Assembly: GCF_008014675.1 (NCBI RefSeq)
Contig: NZ_VOXD01000015.1
Coordinates: forward strand, 26,096 to 90,095
DNA length: 64,000 nt
Direction of reading: 5' to 3'
From: Neolewinella aurantiaca
GTDB taxonomy: Bacteria; Bacteroidota; Bacteroidia; Chitinophagales; Saprospiraceae
In this document: piece by piece, positions 15,610 to 23,513 of the stretch
Layout: the number at the start of each line of letters is the position of its first letter
How positions within the stretch are numbered: position 1 is the first letter of the stretch
The notes under the pieces: generated by a model
What the model saw: only the letters and a program-made list of their open reading frames with translations
Database searches by the model: none
What the model was told of the DNA's origin: nothing
Translations under genes and position numbers: made by a program

Positions 15610-16476
15610 TTACGCAGGCTCAATATGAATCAAGACCTTCCCGAGTCCCGGTATAGCCTCCCGCAAATGATCCTGAAGAGCATGGGAAAGGTCATGCCCT
15701 TCTTTCACCGAAATCCTCCCGTCAACAATAGCGTGTAAGTCTACGTGATGTAACATACCCGCTTTACGGACGAAGCACTTCTCCGTATCCAATATCCCAT
15801 CAACCAGCAGAGATTTTCGTCTGATCTCCTCAATCAGTTCCTCATAAACCTGCTCATCCATTATTTCTCCCAGAGCCGGTCGCAGAATCAAGTAAGCGTT
15901 GTACAAAATAAAGCCGGACGCCAGCAAAGCCGCCCAGTCATCCGCCTTCTCGTATCCCGGCCCCAAAACCAAAGCAACCGATATACCCAGGAAGGCCATT
16001 ATCGAAGTGATGGCGTCACTACGGTGGTGCCACGCATCCGCTTTAAGCGCGGAACTCCCCGTCTCCTTACTCTTCCGCATCACCACCCGGTAAGACCATT
16101 CCTTCCAACCAATGATGACCACCAACACTCCCAGTGTCCATGGTGCCGGACTCTCGTGCGGCCGACCAATATTCCTGATACTCTCGTAAGCAATCAAAGT
16201 AGCGGAAGCCACCATCATGGCCGTCACGGCAAAAGTGATCAACGGCTCGATCTTTCCGTGCCCGTAAGGGTGGTTCTCATCCGCTGGTCGGGCTGCATAC
16301 TTCAAGCCCAGTAAGACCAGAAGAGAGGCGAATACATCATTCAGGGATTCTATTGCATCCGCCACCAAAGCATAGGAGTTGCCAAAAATCCCTGCCAATC
16401 CTTTTATCAGGGTTAAAGCAATGCTGCTGGCAATACTGAAGTAAGTCGCTTTTATGGCTTTGTGGTGGTTGTCCAT
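15610..16476 (-). CDS. CDF-family cation efflux transporter
   Basis: 288 residues from MDNHHKA (an in-frame ATG 18 bp upstream is less likely). Six membrane segments. CDF metal-site features: NSYALVADAIESLND (TM2), HPYGHGKIEPL loop, and HHRSDA with KADAW (TM5). The soluble C-terminal domain carries the usual metal-binding residues (HHVDLHAIVDG, EGHDLSHALQDHL, VLIHIEP). CDF proteins exchange cytosolic Zn(II), Fe(II), Cd(II) or Co(II) for protons. It is divergent from the czc operon starting at 16576, with a 99-bp gap that probably holds both promoters. Confidence 0.9.
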   Translation of the reverse strand: MDNHHKAIKATYFSIASSIALTLIKGLAGIFGNSYALVADAIESLNDVFASLLVLLGLKYAARPADENHPYGHGKIEPLITFAVTAMMVASATLIAYESIRNIGRPHESPAPWTLGVLVVIIGWKEWSYRVVMRKSKETGSSALKADAWHHRSDAITSIMAFLGISVALVLGPGYEKADDWAALLASGFILYNAYLILRPALGEIMDEQVYEELIEEIRRKSLLVDGILDTEKCFVRKAGMLHHVDLHAIVDGRISVKEGHDLSHALQDHLREAIPGLGKVLIHIEPA

Positions 16477-16575
16477 CGCTAAGTAAAAGTACACCCATTA
16501 GTATATTGTTCCGTCGGCAGCATTCCATGTAATCCTTACCAAACTTTTCCCCTCCTCCCCGGTTATCTAAAACAG

Positions 16576-16914
16576 ATGCATCACCACATCCTCCTTTTCG
16601 CGGTATACTTAATGGCCTTGGCACTCGTGCCCTGCCAGGATGAGTACGCCATCGTAGCCCCTAATGCACCCGCCTCCGTCCACGCAGCAAACTCCGAACA
16701 CGAGCACGACGATGATTCAGAACACCAGGATCATTGCACTCCCTTCTGTATCTGCGCCTGCTGCGGAGCCGTCCTCGATGCACCGCCTACGCTTCTGACT
16801 ATGGCCGAAGGGGAACCCTTGCCTCCCAAGGGCAATACCCAACCAACGTCTGTCCCTAACCTGAACCCCGGCATTTTTGCCTCGGCTAGTTGGCAACCCC
16901 CCAGATTCGCTTAA
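16576..16914 (+). CDS. DUF6660 small periplasmic Cys/His protein
   Basis: 112 residues; signal MHHHILLFAVYLMALALVPCQD, then His/Asp-rich SEHEHDDDSEHQDHC and the cluster CTPFCICACCG (about 53-64). This is the DUF6660 pattern found in Bacteroidota next to CzcA/CusA pumps. A periplasmic metal-buffer or sensor role is inferred from composition and context. First gene of the czc-like operon. Confidence 0.75.
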   Translation: MHHHILLFAVYLMALALVPCQDEYAIVAPNAPASVHAANSEHEHDDDSEHQDHCTPFCICACCGAVLDAPPTLLTMAEGEPLPPKGNTQPTSVPNLNPGIFASASWQPPRFA

Positions 16915-17005
16915 ACCAATTCAAGGGATTACTCTGTCCCTACTCCACCCATTGGTTTAATCAATGGGCTGAATCCGTTCGCTTTACAGCCAAATTTTGT
17001 GACAT

Positions 17006-17050
17006 CTGCCACGTCTCCCCTCTCCCGAGGAGAGGGGCCGGGGGAGAGGG
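17006..17050. repeat. 45-bp palindromic repeat (copy A; identical copy at 42892)
   Basis: Contains CTCCCCTCTCCCGAGGAGAG, able to form a hairpin, followed by GGCCGGGGGAGAGGG. The same 45 bases occur inside the cusB-like gene at 42892-42936, and 37 of them at 56505-56541. It lies 39 bp before the RND pump start, where it could fold in the mRNA. Confidence 0.9.
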
Positions 17051-17088
17051 CACAAGCGCACCCTCAGCCCATACCCCAACAAGTTTTC

Positions 17089-20000
17089 ATGTTTGACAAC
17101 ATCATCGCCTATTCCGTCCGGAATAAGCTGGTGGTCGGTTTATTCGTCCTGGCGCTCATCGCCTGGGGCATCTTCTCCCTCCGCCAAATCCCCATCGATG
17201 CCGTACCCGACATCACCAACAATCAGGTACAGGTCATCACTTCCTCCCCTACCCTGGCCACCCAGGAAGTGGAACAGTTCATCACCACCCCCGTCGAGCT
17301 GGCACTGCAGAACCTGCAGGACCTCGTCGAGATCCGCTCCATCTCCCGCTTCGGCCTTTCCGTGGTTACCGTAGTGTTCGAAGAAAGCACCGACACTTAC
17401 CTCGCCCGCCAGCTCGTCAGCGAACACCTCCGGGAAGCGGAAGAGAACATCCCCCCGGGCCTCGGCGCTCCGGAAATGGCACCCATATCAACCGGTCTCG
17501 GGGAGATATATCAGTACGTAGTCCGTCCCGAATCAGGGTATGAGGACCAATACTCTCCCACTGACTTACGCAGTATCCAGGACTGGATCGTCAGCCGCCA
17601 GCTATCCGGTATCGAGGGCGTCGTAGAGGTCAACACCATGGGCGGTTTCCTCAAGCAGTATGAGGTCGCCGTCGATCCCGAATTGCTCAAATCCGTCGGC
17701 GTCACCATCAATGATGTATTCGCTGCGCTGGAAAACAGCAATGAAAACACGGGCGGAGCCTACATCGAGAAGAACCCCCGTACCTATTATATACGTACCA
17801 ACGGCATTGTCACCAGCCTAGACGATATCCGTAAGATCGTCGTCGACGTCCGCGCCGGCCGCCCCATCCTGATCGAAGACGTCGGCACCGTCCAGTTCGG
17901 TCGGGCTCCCCGCTACGGTGCCCTGGTCCGTAACGGCGAGGAAGCCGTCGGCGGCCGCGTCATGATGCTCAAAGGGGCCAACTCCGCCGCCGTTACCGAA
18001 CGGGTGAAGGAGCGGGTCATTCAGATTCAGAAATCCCTCCCCGAAGGAGTCGTTATCGAACCCTACCTAGTCCGCGACAAACTGGTCTCCACCGCCATCG
18101 GCACCGTTCAGAAAAACCTGCTTGAAGGGGGCCTCATCGTTCTCTTCATCCTGATCCTGCTGCTGGGCAACTGGCGGGCCGGCCTCATCGTTGCCTCCGT
18201 CATTCCCCTGGCCATGCTCTTCGCCATCAGTATGATGAACCTGTTGGGCATTTCCGCTAACCTGATGAGCCTGGGGGCCATCGACTTCGGCCTGATCGTC
18301 GACGGCGCGGTGATCATCGTCGAATCCATCGTCCACCGCCTCCAGGTCCGGTTCGCCGGGCAAAAGATATCCCAGGCGCAAATGGACGGCGAGGTGACCG
18401 ACAGCTCCATCAAAATCCGCAGCTCGGCCGCTTTCGGCGAGATCATCATCCTGATGGTCTACATCCCCATCCTCGCCCTCGTCGGTATTGAGGGCAAGAT
18501 GTTCCGCCCCATGGCCCAAACGGTCATGCTGGCCATCGCCGGCGCGCTAATCCTTTCGTTAACCTACGTGCCCGCCATGTCAGCCTTATTCCTCAATAAA
18601 AAGGTTATGAATAAGCGCACCATTGCCGATCGCATCATCGGGTTCTTCCAGTGGCTTTATGCCCCGGTCCTTAATGCGGCCCTCCGTTTCAAAACGGTTT
18701 TTGTCCTGGCTACCGTCGCCCTGTTTGCCGTTAGCATTTTTGTCTTTTCCCGGATGGGCGGCGAATTTATTCCTACCCTCGAAGAAGGAGACTTGGCCAT
18801 GCAGCAGATCATGCCGCCGGGAACCTCCCTCAGCCAGAGCATCGAAATGACTAAAAAGGTCCAGGATAAGCTGCTCGCCGATTTCCCGGAAATGCTGGAA
18901 GTGGTCACCAACATCGGCGCCGCCGAAATTCCCACCGACCCCATGCCGGTGGAAATTGGGGACTATACCATTGTCATGAAACCAAAGGAAGAATGGACTA
19001 CGGCCAGCAACCGTCAGACTATGTTCGAAGCCATCGAGAAATCCCTGGAAGTCTTCCCCGGCCTCGGCCTGGAATTCTCCCAGCCCATCCAGTTACGTTT
19101 CAATGAACTCATGACCGGAGCCAAGGCCGATATCGCCATAAAACTCTACGGCGCGGATTTAGATGTGGCCTTCCAAAAAGCCAAGGAAGCCGAACGGATC
19201 ATCTCCGGTATCCCCGGAGCCGGAACGGTGACGGTAGAGCAAACCATCGGTATGCCCCAGATCCTAGTTGATTTTAACTACCCCAAAATGGCGCAGTACG
19301 GCCTGCAAACGCGCGATGTCAACCGCGTTATCGAGACTGCCTTCGCCGGAGCCACTGCCGGCACCGTCTACGAGGGCGAACGCCGCTACGACCTAACCGT
19401 ACGACTCCAAGAAGGCAATCGCGCCGGCATCTCCGATGTTCGCAACCTATTCATCCCGCTCGAAAATGGTAGCCAGGTACCGCTCCGCGAGGTAGCCTCC
19501 GTTGAGCTCGTCGATGCGCCTATGCAAATCAGCCGCGAAAACACCAACCGACGCATCGTCATCGGCGTCAACGTAGGCGATTCTGACGTGGAAACACTCG
19601 TCGGAAACATCCAGTCCGCCCTGGACGAAAACATCGACCTCCCTGCCGGTTATTATTTCACCTACGGCGGCCAGTTCGAGAACCTCCAGGCAGCGAGCGC
19701 CCGCCTCTCCATCGCTGTACCGGTCGCCCTGGCGCTTATCTTCATCCTGCTGTTTTTCACCTTCGGCAGCTTCTCCCAGGCCGCACTCATCTTTGTCGCC
19801 ATCCCGCTTTCCGCGATTGGAGGCATCCTCGCCTTGGAGCTGCGCGGCATGCCCTTCAGCATCTCCGCCGGCATCGGCTTCATCGCCCTCTTCGGCGTCG
19901 CGGTGCTCAACGGCATCGTCCTGATCGGCTATTTCAACCAGCTCAAAACGGAGGGCTGGGACGACGTCCGCGCCCGCATCATTGAAGGCACCACGGTCCG

Positions 20001-21420
20001 CCTGCGGCCCGTCATCATGACCGCCTCGGTCGCCTCCCTCGGTTTCCTCCCCATGGCCCTGTCCACCTCGGGCGGCGCGGAGGTGCAACGACCACTCGCG
20101 ACGGTGGTCATCGGCGGCTTGCTCACCGCCACTTTCCTCACGCTCATCATACTCCCCATTCTCTACAGCTGGCTGGAAGGATGGAAGAACCGGAGGAGTG
20201 GCGTGTCTAAAGTAGCTGTCTTAATACCATTACTATTGTGCTCTTTTTGGGCGCGGGCGCAGGTGCAAGGTGAGTTGGAGGAGCAAGGCGACCCTACCCC
20301 GATGACCCTGAACGAAGCGGTCAACCTCGCGATCACCCGTAACCCAATCGTTACCGCCGCTAATCAACTCACGGAGCAAAACCGAAGTCTCCAAAACCTC
20401 CCCTACTCCCCCGGTAACACCGACATCAGCTACCAGGGAGACGGCCTTTTCCGGGAGAATGGGCAACGGGTCAACCAGTTCGCTGTCGTACAGCAGTTCG
20501 CCCACCCCGCCGGCATCCGGGCAACCAACGCCGTTCAGGATGCCATCGTGCGTTCCAACGAGATCAGTGGTCGGCTTACCGAGGCCGAGCTGGCCCTGGA
20601 AGTAAGTAACCGGTATTATGAACTCCAGCAGCGGGAAGCATCGCTCCGACTGTACGAACGGCTCACCGCAACCTACGCGGAGTATTACCGAACGGCCCTG
20701 ATCCGTGCGGAAACCGGCGAAGCAAACCGCCTCGAAGCCCTCAACCTCAGTTCTCGTCTCCGGGAACAGGAGTTACTGGCCCAACGGGCAAGACTTTCGG
20801 TAGCGTCCCTACGGCAACGGCTCGGCGTATTGATCGGAGCCGACGGCGACGTCACCGCCAGAGACACCTTAAGTCAGATTGCCCTCCCCTTCTCCATCGA
20901 TACGTCCATAAATACCCTGGCCGTTCAACTGGCGGAGCAGGACATCGCCTTCACCCGCGCCAATATTGGCCGCACCCGCGCTGAACTCAAACCCGGCTTC
21001 CGCCTCGGTTATTCCGCCCAGCATTATTTCGAAGGGGGTTACCTCAGCGGTATCGAGGCCGGTATTACGCTGCCCCTTTTCAACAAGTCAACTAAGAGGC
21101 GCATCGAGGCTCAACAGTTGGGCGTCGCCGTTGCGGAATCTCAACTGGAAGCTACCCGCCTCCGCCGCCGTAGCGAACAACTGGAGGCCAGTAACCAGCT
21201 CCGGGAGATCGAAGCTTCCCTGACCTTTTACCGTGAGCAACTGGCCGTAGTAAACCCTGAAATCGTTCGCATCTCCCGCCTCAACTACCGGGCCGGTGAG
21301 ATCACCTACCTCGAACTGCTCAGCGCACTCGAGATGCTGGCCGACAACAACATCGGCTACCTCGAATCCCTCCTGGCCTACAACCAAACCGTAGCCCGCA
21401 TCCAATTCCTCAACCAATAA
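17089..21420 (+). CDS. CzcA-type HME-RND pump fused to TolC-like channel
   Basis: 1443 residues from MFDNIIAYSVRNK; the 30 upstream in-frame codons come from the palindromic repeat. Residues 1-~1035 are a heavy-metal RND proton antiporter: porter domain, then TM4 with the DFGLIVDGAVIIVE acidic relay (D, D, E), the pattern of the Zn/Co/Cd HME group rather than CusA. A second signal-like segment (VAVLIPLLLCSFWARAQ, ~1045-1061) leads into an outer-membrane-factor domain (MTLNEAVNLAITRNP …, ~1070-1443) normally encoded as CzcC. Such fusions exist in Bacteroidota; how the C-terminal part is released is not known. The junction contains the 19-bp GGGCGCGGGCGC repeat. Followed 13 bp later by the adaptor gene. 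Confidence 0.92.
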   Translation: MFDNIIAYSVRNKLVVGLFVLALIAWGIFSLRQIPIDAVPDITNNQVQVITSSPTLATQEVEQFITTPVELALQNLQDLVEIRSISRFGLSVVTVVFEESTDTYLARQLVSEHLREAEENIPPGLGAPEMAPISTGLGEIYQYVVRPESGYEDQYSPTDLRSIQDWIVSRQLSGIEGVVEVNTMGGFLKQYEVAVDPELLKSVGVTINDVFAALENSNENTGGAYIEKNPRTYYIRTNGIVTSLDDIRKIVVDVRAGRPILIEDVGTVQFGRAPRYGALVRNGEEAVGGRVMMLKGANSAAVTERVKERVIQIQKSLPEGVVIEPYLVRDKLVSTAIGTVQKNLLEGGLIVLFILILLLGNWRAGLIVASVIPLAMLFAISMMNLLGISANLMSLGAIDFGLIVDGAVIIVESIVHRLQVRFAGQKISQAQMDGEVTDSSIKIRSSAAFGEIIILMVYIPILALVGIEGKMFRPMAQTVMLAIAGALILSLTYVPAMSALFLNKKVMNKRTIADRIIGFFQWLYAPVLNAALRFKTVFVLATVALFAVSIFVFSRMGGEFIPTLEEGDLAMQQIMPPGTSLSQSIEMTKKVQDKLLADFPEMLEVVTNIGAAEIPTDPMPVEIGDYTIVMKPKEEWTTASNRQTMFEAIEKSLEVFPGLGLEFSQPIQLRFNELMTGAKADIAIKLYGADLDVAFQKAKEAERIISGIPGAGTVTVEQTIGMPQILVDFNYPKMAQYGLQTRDVNRVIETAFAGATAGTVYEGERRYDLTVRLQEGNRAGISDVRNLFIPLENGSQVPLREVASVELVDAPMQISRENTNRRIVIGVNVGDSDVETLVGNIQSALDENIDLPAGYYFTYGGQFENLQAASARLSIAVPVALALIFILLFFTFGSFSQAALIFVAIPLSAIGGILALELRGMPFSISAGIGFIALFGVAVLNGIVLIGYFNQLKTEGWDDVRARIIEGTTVRLRPVIMTASVASLGFLPMALSTSGGAEVQRPLATVVIGGLLTATFLTLIILPILYSWLEGWKNRRSGVSKVAVLIPLLLCSFWARAQVQGELEEQGDPTPMTLNEAVNLAITRNPIVTAANQLTEQNRSLQNLPYSPGNTDISYQGDGLFRENGQRVNQFAVVQQFAHPAGIRATNAVQDAIVRSNEISGRLTEAELALEVSNRYYELQQREASLRLYERLTATYAEYYRTALIRAETGEANRLEALNLSSRLREQELLAQRARLSVASLRQRLGVLIGADGDVTARDTLSQIALPFSIDTSINTLAVQLAEQDIAFTRANIGRTRAELKPGFRLGYSAQHYFEGGYLSGIEAGITLPLFNKSTKRRIEAQQLGVAVAESQLEATRLRRRSEQLEASNQLREIEASLTFYREQLAVVNPEIVRISRLNYRAGEITYLELLSALEMLADNNIGYLESLLAYNQTVARIQFLNQ
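20249..20267 (+). repeat. GGGCGCGGACGCAGGTGCA interspersed motif (one of eight)
   Basis: Here GGGCGCGGGCGCAGGTGCA, at the RND-TolC junction. Further copies or near copies: 29008-29026 (minus, in copA), 36713-36730 (plus), 41629-41647 (plus), 45150-45168 (plus, in cusC), 47321-47339 (minus, in cusA), 49217-49232 (variant) and 62007-62024 (variant, in the helicase). Read in frame it gives GADAGAV or RAQ-type peptides. Confidence 0.8.
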
Positions 21421-21433
21421 TTCCATCGTCCCG

Positions 21434-22693
21434 ATGAAAACCATAAAGCAACTAACTAGTGCCCTCCCCGCACTGCTCCTAATCCTCATTCTTTGCACCT
21501 GCGACCGCGCCCATCAACACGAAGAAGGGGACGGCCACGACCACGACGCACCCGCCACCGAGAAAATGGCCGACGATAAGCACGGCGATGATGAACACGA
21601 CGACCATGACGGAGAACACGAAGAAGAGGAAGGCGTCCACCTCACAAAGATTCAGATGGAAACCATGGATATCGGCTTCGGCGATTTTACCAACCTGAAA
21701 ATTAACGATTTCGTCTCAGCTACCGGCACCCTCGATCTGCCGCCCAACGGATATGCCGCCGTAAGCGCTCGCGCCATGGGGTTTGTGCGCAATTCCCGGA
21801 ATTATGTGGAAGGTGATTACGTCAAAAAAGGAGCGACACTCGCCTACCTTGAGAACCCTGACTTTATCGATCACCAACAAAACTACCTGGAAACTTCCGC
21901 TGAACTCGCCTTTCTACGCCAGGAACTCGAACGTCAGGAAACGCTCCTGGCTGCGGATGCCGGCATCCTGAAAACCGTCCAGCGGCTCCGCTCCGAAGTT
22001 GCCGCTAAAACGGCGCGTCTGGCCGGTATTCGGGAACGACTCGAATACCTGGGCATCAGAACCGTGAACCTGACCGCCGAAAACATCACCAATCGCATCA
22101 CGCTGTTCGCCCCGCGCTCCGGCTACATCACCAGTATCGCCACGCACGATGGTATGTACGTCGAACCCGCTACCGAACTGATGGAACTCATCGACGAAAA
22201 GCATTTTCACCTCGAACTGGACGTTTTCGAACGGGACATTGCCAAAATCAGCAAGGGGCAAAAAATGACCTATACCGTTCCTTCAATCGGTCCGGAGCGT
22301 TACGAGGCCGAAGTGCACGTGATCGGCAAGGAATTCAACGAGGAGAATAAAACCGTGCGCGTTCACGCTCATCCTTCCGGGAAGCAACCACCCTTCGTAC
22401 GAGGTCGCTTCGTCGAAGCCCGCATTTTCCTTACCGACCAAACCGTCCGGGCGCTTCCGGAAGACGCCGTTCTACGCGAGGGCGACTTCTCCTACATTTT
22501 TGTCGCACCGGCCGAAAACAACAGTGACGAGGTGGAATTCGAACGTCTCCGCGTCAACCCCGGTATTACCGACGGAGGCTTTACCGCCGTTCGCCTCATC
22601 GATCCATTGCCGGATGGTATGCGCATTGTCACCCAGGGAGCCTATTTCGTCTACGCCCAGAGCCAGGCCGGAGAACTCGAACACGAACACTAA
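21434..22693 (+). CDS. His-rich RND periplasmic adaptor (CzcB-like)
   Basis: 419-residue membrane-fusion protein. Lipoprotein-type signal (LLLILILCTCDR), then a His/Asp/Glu-rich stretch at 30-75 (DGHDHD, HGDDEHDDHDGEHEEEE) able to bind Zn(II)/Cd(II). Next come the lipoyl/barrel-sandwich half (SARAMGFVRNSRNYVEGDYV), an alpha-helical hairpin (LETSAELAFLRQELERQETL …), the second lipoyl half (LFAPRSGYITSIATHDGMYV) and beta-barrel/membrane-proximal domains. It links the inner-membrane pump to the outer channel. It ends with another His pair (ELEHEH) and is 6 bp before the next gene. Confidence 0.9.
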   Translation: MKTIKQLTSALPALLLILILCTCDRAHQHEEGDGHDHDAPATEKMADDKHGDDEHDDHDGEHEEEEGVHLTKIQMETMDIGFGDFTNLKINDFVSATGTLDLPPNGYAAVSARAMGFVRNSRNYVEGDYVKKGATLAYLENPDFIDHQQNYLETSAELAFLRQELERQETLLAADAGILKTVQRLRSEVAAKTARLAGIRERLEYLGIRTVNLTAENITNRITLFAPRSGYITSIATHDGMYVEPATELMELIDEKHFHLELDVFERDIAKISKGQKMTYTVPSIGPERYEAEVHVIGKEFNEENKTVRVHAHPSGKQPPFVRGRFVEARIFLTDQTVRALPEDAVLREGDFSYIFVAPAENNSDEVEFERLRVNPGITDGGFTAVRLIDPLPDGMRIVTQGAYFVYAQSQAGELEHEH

Positions 22694-22699
22694 ACGATC

Positions 22700-23494
22700 A
22701 TGAATAAAAGTATCTATAAAGTTACCGCCATGGACTGTTCGGCCGAAGAGCAAATGGTCCGGATGCAGTTAGAGCCGCTCCCTCAGGTGGAGCGGCTCGA
22801 CTTCGACCTACCCGCCCGACAACTAACCGTATATCATCGCGATGTGGTTACTCCCGTTACCCAAGCCCTCCATCAGCTTAAATTAGGAGACCAATTACTC
22901 ACCACTGAAACCGCCGAACTTCCAGCAGTGGACGATGATAGTGCCCAGCAAAAAAAGATCCTTTGGTGGGTACTCGGCATCAACGCCGGGTTCTTCCTGG
23001 TCGAAATGGTTTTTGGTCTGATTTCCGGTTCTATGGGGCTTATCGCGGATTCGCTCGATATGCTGGCCGACGCTTTTGTCTACGCCCTGAGCCTGTTGGC
23101 TGTCGGTGCGGTTGCAGCCCGTAAAAAACAGATCGCCGGTTACAGTGGCTATATTCAGATCGGGCTTGCTGTTCTTGGCTTCGTGGAAGTGCTACGTCGC
23201 TTTATTGGTTATGGGGAAGTGCCTGACTTTAAGGTCATGATCATCGTAGCCTCCCTGGCTTTGGTTGGGAATGCCGTCTGTCTGTGGCTTATCCAAAAAA
23301 CCAAGCGAGGCGAAGCCCACATGGAAGCCAGTTACATCTTCACTTCTAACGATATCATCATCAATTTTGGAGTAATCTTATCCGGTGTCCTCGTCTATCT
23401 CACCGCTACACGTTGGCCTGATTTGGTCGTCGGTAGTATCGTCTTCGCCGTCGTACTCCGTGGGGCTTTTCGCATTTTGAAACTAACTAAATAA
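22700..23494 (+). CDS. HMA-like domain fused to CDF-type cation transporter
   Basis: 264 residues. N-terminal ~70 residues form a ferredoxin-like HMA relative (YKVTAMDCSAEEQMVRMQL) with a single Cys followed by SAEE, as in the MDCxxE site of Cd/Zn ATPases, not CxxC. Residues ~88-260 have five to six membrane helices; IAGSLDMLADAF-type residues appear as GLIADSLDMLADAFVYALS, the CDF metal site, while the second site reads TSNDIIINFGV. The soluble C-terminal domain is absent. Role: divalent metal efflux, inferred from operon position between CzcB and the P1B-4 ATPase. Confidence 0.8.
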   Translation: MNKSIYKVTAMDCSAEEQMVRMQLEPLPQVERLDFDLPARQLTVYHRDVVTPVTQALHQLKLGDQLLTTETAELPAVDDDSAQQKKILWWVLGINAGFFLVEMVFGLISGSMGLIADSLDMLADAFVYALSLLAVGAVAARKKQIAGYSGYIQIGLAVLGFVEVLRRFIGYGEVPDFKVMIIVASLALVGNAVCLWLIQKTKRGEAHMEASYIFTSNDIIINFGVILSGVLVYLTATRWPDLVVGSIVFAVVLRGAFRILKLTK

Positions 23495-23513
23495 TCTATC
23501 GCAATACACAATC

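Noticed and set aside
16999-17088. Longer N-terminus of the RND-TolC fusion
   Set aside because: These codons come from the dispersed palindromic repeat, and the protein aligns with pumps only from the ATG at 17089.
18067-18519. Minus-strand Asp/Glu/His-rich frame within the RND gene
   Set aside because: Composition is an antisense artefact of membrane codons; the RND motifs run through on the plus strand.
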